From Moesziomyces globuligerus (taxonomy: Eukaryota > Basidiomycota > Ustilaginomycetes > Ustilaginales > Ustilaginaceae), in the NCBI GenBank assembly GCA_030849465.1, contig JARVLF010000012.1, positions 587,302 to 651,301 on the forward strand: a DNA stretch of 64,000 nt. Direction: 5' to 3'. Of this stretch, positions 60,101-64,000 are shown piece after piece. A model generated the notes under the pieces. It was not told the origin of the DNA. It did no database searches and saw nothing but the letters and a program-made list of their open reading frames with translations. The position numbers were made by a program, and so were the translations under genes. Every line of letters begins with the position of its first letter. Position 1 is the first letter of the stretch.

Positions 60101-63100
60101 TCTTTTTATGGGGTTACAAGGTGCGCCCCTTGGGGTTGGGATTTGACCACCTCTTTTTATGATGTTTATAGGTTCTTTAGGTCCCCATTGAGCATATTCC
60201 TTGCTGAACCCCACTCAAGTGTATCAGTAGGTTGCGGAGATAAGAGCCAAATAAATTTGGCCGGGTGGCAAAACGGGGTCTTCAAAATGTGCTTGGATCT
60301 TGCCAGTGTCTTAATGAAAGATGTTATAATGCTGAAAGAAGGCTGTATGCAAAGTTTCAGGAAGGTAGGTCAAGGTCATGGAGGTAAGCCAGCTCCTAGG
60401 GTTAGGGGTAGGTTAGGTAGGGGGGGGGGGTTACAAGGTGCGCCCCTTGGGGTGGGGTACAAACATTTCTTGGTCTTAAGGAAACTTGGGTTAGGGTTAG
60501 GGTTACAAGGTGCGCCCCTTGGGGTTGGGATTTGACCACCTCTTTTTATGGGGTTACAAGGTGCGCCCCTTGGGGTTGGGATTTGACCACCTCTTTTTAT
60601 GATGTTTATAGGTTCTTTAGGTCCCATTGAGCATATTCCTTGCTGAACCCCACTCAAGTTTATCAGTAGGTTGCGGAGATATGAGCCAAAGAAATTTGGC
60701 CGGGTGGCAAAACGGGGTCTTCAAAAAGTGCTTGGCTCTTGCCAGTGTCTTAATGAAAGATGCTATAATGCTGAAAGAAGGCTGTATGCAAAGTTTCAGG
60801 AAGGTAGGTCAAGGGTCATGGAGGTATGCCAGCTCCAAGGGTTAGGGTTAGGTTAGGTAGGGGGGGGGGTGACAAGGTGCGCCCTTTGGGGTACAAACAT
60901 GTCTTGGGGTCTTAAGTAAACTTGGGTTAGGGTTACGGTTACAAGGTGCGCCCCTTGGGTTGGGATTTGACCACCTCTTTTTATGGGTTACAAGGTGCGC
61001 CCCTTGGGGTTGGGATTTGACCACCTCTTTTTATGATGTTTATAGGTTCTTTAGGTCCCATTGAGCATATTCCTTGCTGAACCCCACTCAAGTTTATCAG
61101 TAGGTTGCGGAGATGAGCCAAAGAAATTTGGCCGGGTGGCAAAACGGGTCTTCAAAAAGTGCTTGGATCTTGCCAGTGTCTTAATGAAAGATGCTTATAA
61201 TGCTGAAAGAAGGCTGTATGCAAAGTTTCAGGAAGGTAGGTCAAGGGGTCATGGAGGTATGCCAGCTCCTAGGGTTAGGGTTAGGGTTAGGTAGGGGGGG
61301 GGGGTTACAAGGTGCGCCCCTTGGGGGTGGGGTACAAACATGTCTTGGGGTCTTAAGTAAAACTTAGTGTTAGGGTTAGGGTTACAAGGTGCGCCCCTTG
61401 GGGTTGGGATTTGACCACCTCTATGGGGTTACAAGGTGCGCCCCATGGGTTGGGATTTGACCACCTCTTTTTATGATGTTTATAGGTTCTTTAGGTCCCA
61501 TTGAGCATATTCCTTGCTGAACCCCACTCAAGTTTATCAGTAGGTTGCGGAGATATGAGCCAAAGAAATTTGGCCGGGTGGCAAAACGGGGTCTTCAAAA
61601 AGTGCTTGGATCTTGCCAGTGTCTTAATGAAAGATGCTTATAATGCTGAAAGAAGGCTGTATGCAAAGTTTCAGGAAGGTAGGTCAAGGGGTCATGGAGG
61701 TATGCCAGCTCCTAGGGTTAGGGTTAGGGTTTGGAAGGGGGGTGGGGTTACAAGGTGCGCCCCTTGGGGGTGGGGTACAAACATGTCTTGGGGTCTTATG
61801 TAACTTGGGTTAGGGTTAGGGTTACAAGGTGCGCCCCTTGGGGTTGGGATTTGACCACCTCTTTTTATGGGGTTACAAGGTGCGCCCCTTGGGGTTGGGA
61901 TTTGACCACCTCTTTTTATGATGTTTATAGGTTCTTTAGGACCCATTGAGCATATTCCCTTGCTGAACCCCACTCAAGATTATCAGTAGGTTGCGGAGAT
62001 ATGAGCCAAAGAAATTTGGCCGGGTGGCAAAACGGGTCTTCAAAAAGTGCTTGGATCTTGCCAGTGTCTTAATGAAAGATGCTTATAATGCTGAAAGAAG
62101 GCTGTATGCAAAGTTTCAGGAAGGTAGGTCAAGGGGTCATGGAGGTATGCCAGCTCCTAGGGTTAGGGTTAGGGTTAGGTAGGGGGGGGGGGTTACAAGG
62201 TGCGCCCTTGGGGGTGGGGTACAAACATGTCTTGGGGTCTTAAGTAAACTTGGGTTAGGGTTAGGGTTACAAGGTGCGCCCCTTGGGTTGGGATTTGACC
62301 ACCTCTTTTTATGGGGTTACAAGGTGCGCCCCTTGGGGTTGGGATTTGACCACCTCTTTTTATGATGTTTATAGGTTCTTTAGGTCCCATTGAGCATATT
62401 CCTTGCTGAACCCCACTCAAGTTTATCAGTAGGTTGCGGAGATATGAGCCAAAGAAATTTGGCCGGGGTGGCAAAACGGGGTCTTCAAAAAGTGCTTGGA
62501 TCTTGCCAGTGTCTTAATGAAAGATGCTTATAATGCTGAAAGAAGGCTGTATGCAAAGTTTCAGGAAGGTAGGTCAAGGGGTCATGGAGGTATGCCAGCT
62601 CCTAGGGTTAGGGTTAGGGTTAGGTAGGGGGGGGGGTTACAAGGTGCGCCCCTTGGGGGTGGGGTACAAACATGTCTTGGGGTCTTAAGTAAACTTGGGT
62701 TAGGGTTAGGGTTACAAGGTGCGCCCTTGGGGTTGGGATTTGACCACCACTTTTTATGGGGTTACAAGGTGCGCCCCTTAGGGTTGGGATTTGACCACCT
62801 CTTTTTATGATGTTTATAGGTTTCTTTAGGTCCCATTGAGCATATTCCTTGCTGAACCCCACTCAAGTTTATCAGTAGGTTGCGGAGATATGAGCCAAAG
62901 AAATTTGGCCGGGTGGCAATACGGGGTCTTTACAAAAAGTGCTTCGGATCATTGCCAGTGTCTTAATGAAAGATGCTGTTATAATGCTGAAAGAAGGCAT
63001 GTATGCAAAGGTTTTCAGGAAGGTAGGCTCAAGGGGTCAAGGAGGTATGCCAGCTCCTAGGGTTAGGGTTAGGGTTAGGTAGGGGGGGTGGAGGGGTTAC

Positions 63101-63968
63101 AAGGTGCGCCCCTTGGGGGTGGGGTACAAACATGTCTTGGGGTCTTAAGTAAACTTGGGTTAGGGGTTAGGGTGTACAAGGTGCGCTAGCCCTTGGGGTT
63201 GGGATTTGACCACTCTCTTTTTATGGGGTTACAAGGTGCGCCCGCTTGGGGTTGGGATTTGAACCACCTCTTTTTATGATGGTTTATAAGGTTTCTTTAA
63301 GGTCCCATTGTGCATATTTCGCTTGCTGAACCCCACTCAAGTTTATCAGTAGGTTGCGGAGATATGAGCCAAAGAAATTTGGCCGTGTGGTGGCAAAACG
63401 GGGGTCTTCCAAAAAAGTGCTTGGATTCTTGCCCAGTGTCTTAAATGAAAGATGCTTATAATGCTGAAAGAAGGCTGTATGCAAAGTTTCAGGAAGGTAG
63501 GTCAAGGGGGGGGAAGGGGTCATGGAGGTATTGCCAGCTCCTAGGGTTAGGGTTAGGGTTTAAGGTAGGGGGGGGGGGTTACAAGGTAGCGCCCCTTGGG
63601 GGTGGGGTACAAACATGTCTTGGTGGTCTTAAGTAAACTTGGGTTTAGGGTTAGGGTTTTACAAGGTGCGCCCCGCTTGGGTTGGGATTTGACCAGCCTC
63701 TTTTTTATGGGGTTTACAAGGTGCGCCCCTTGGGGTTGGGATTTTGACCACCTCTTTTTATGATGTTATATAGGTTCTTTAGGTCCCTTTGAGCATATTC
63801 CTGTGCTGAACACCCACTCAAGTTTATCAGTAGGTTGCGGAGATATGCAGCCAAAGAAATTTGGCCGGGGTGGCAAAAAACGGGGTCTTCAAAAAAGTGC
63901 TTGGATCTTGCCAGTGTCTTAATGTAAAGATGCTTATAATGCTGAAAGAGGCTGTATGCAAAGTTTCA
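57141..63968 (+). repeat. Subtelomeric satellite, about 16 units of about 440 bp
   Basis: Anchor GATGTTTATAGGTTCTTTAG recurs near 57187, 57620, 58061, 58505, 58917, 59311, 59722, 60161, 60601, 61035, 61475, 61920, 62364, 62809, 63278 and 63762 (some copies with changes). Spacing is mostly 433-445 bp, shorter (394-412) in the diverged units at 58.5-59.7 kb and longer (469-484) in the last two. Each unit contains a twice-repeated sub-unit of about 50 bp (ACAAGGTGCGCCCCTTGGGG then TTGGGATTTGACCACCTC), a poly-G tract and two internal TTAGGG runs. Frames of 60-100 codons occur but break differently from unit to unit, so the array is probably non-coding. Confidence 0.93.
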
Positions 63969-64000
63969 GGGTAGGGTTAGGGATAGGGTTAGGGATAGGG
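63969..64000 (+). repeat. Variant telomere-type repeat at window end
   Basis: Alternating TTAGGG and ATAGGG hexamers directly after a satellite unit truncated at AAGTTTCAGG. May be the inner edge of the true telomere or another internal block; the window stops here. Confidence 0.7.

Noticed and set aside
57141..64000. Repeated 60-100-codon frames in the satellite units
   Set aside because: Frames shift and stop differently in each unit and depend on poly-G length and TTAGGG number, so no conserved protein is indicated.
51253..64000. RecQ helicase-like gene expected near smut telomeres
   Set aside because: No helicase motifs (GKT, DEAH) appear in any frame of the region; the genes present are the zinc-finger and dioxygenase-like ones.

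Overview
The window looks like the right-hand end of a chromosome from a smut fungus (Basidiomycota, Ustilaginomycetes type). The evidence is GC-rich, tightly packed protein genes with no introns or a few short ones, AT-hook and alanine/serine-rich proteins typical of this group, long pyrimidine-rich leaders, and telomere-type TTAGGG repeats whose G-rich strand runs towards base 64000. The species cannot be fixed from the sequence alone.

Region 1 (1-50.6 kb) is ordinary core genome. In order: the 3' exon of prefoldin subunit 3 (PAC10); a Siw14/Oca-type phosphatase; an LRR-like protein; an annexin; alkaline phosphatase; ribosomal protein uL30 (RPL7) with a box C/D snoRNA in its second intron; ATG12 in five exons; the sulfite reductase flavoprotein subunit (MET10); two serine/threonine-rich single-pass membrane proteins flanking a secreted cysteine-containing protein; a head-to-head pair of AT-hook/coiled-coil proteins that may be inner-kinetochore subunits; cytosolic acetoacetyl-CoA thiolase (ERG10) whose first coding exon is just ATG; a C2H2 zinc-finger factor; a KRE6/SKN1 beta-glucan synthesis protein; a Zn2Cys6 regulator; LCP5; the Rab escort protein MRS6; and the AAA ATPase AFG2/DRG1. 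These are housekeeping jobs (folding, translation, ribosome assembly, sulfur assimilation, sterol precursor supply, autophagy, vesicle traffic, cell wall) with no operon-like logic. Many neighbours are divergent and probably share promoters.

Region 2 (about 51.2-57.1 kb) starts after an intron-containing tRNA-Glu(CTC) gene, where base composition changes. It holds a roughly 5-kb two-gene element. ORF1 is a 938-aa zinc-finger protein I do not recognise. ORF2 is a 326-aa protein with an HxD...H...R pattern like a TET/JBP-type 2-oxoglutarate/Fe(II) dioxygenase. The element is bounded on both sides by TTAGGG repeats. To its left is a 3'-truncated copy of its first 0.55 kb whose break is capped directly by TTAGGG. 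This suggests a telomere-inserting (or telomere-captured) element, and it is the strongest candidate here for an undescribed system.

Region 3 (57.1-64.0 kb) is a subtelomeric satellite of about 16 tandem units of about 440 bp, each with internal TTAGGG runs and no convincing gene. It ends in mixed TTAGGG/ATAGGG hexamers. The last kilobase is full of single-base insertions that look like assembly-edge error.
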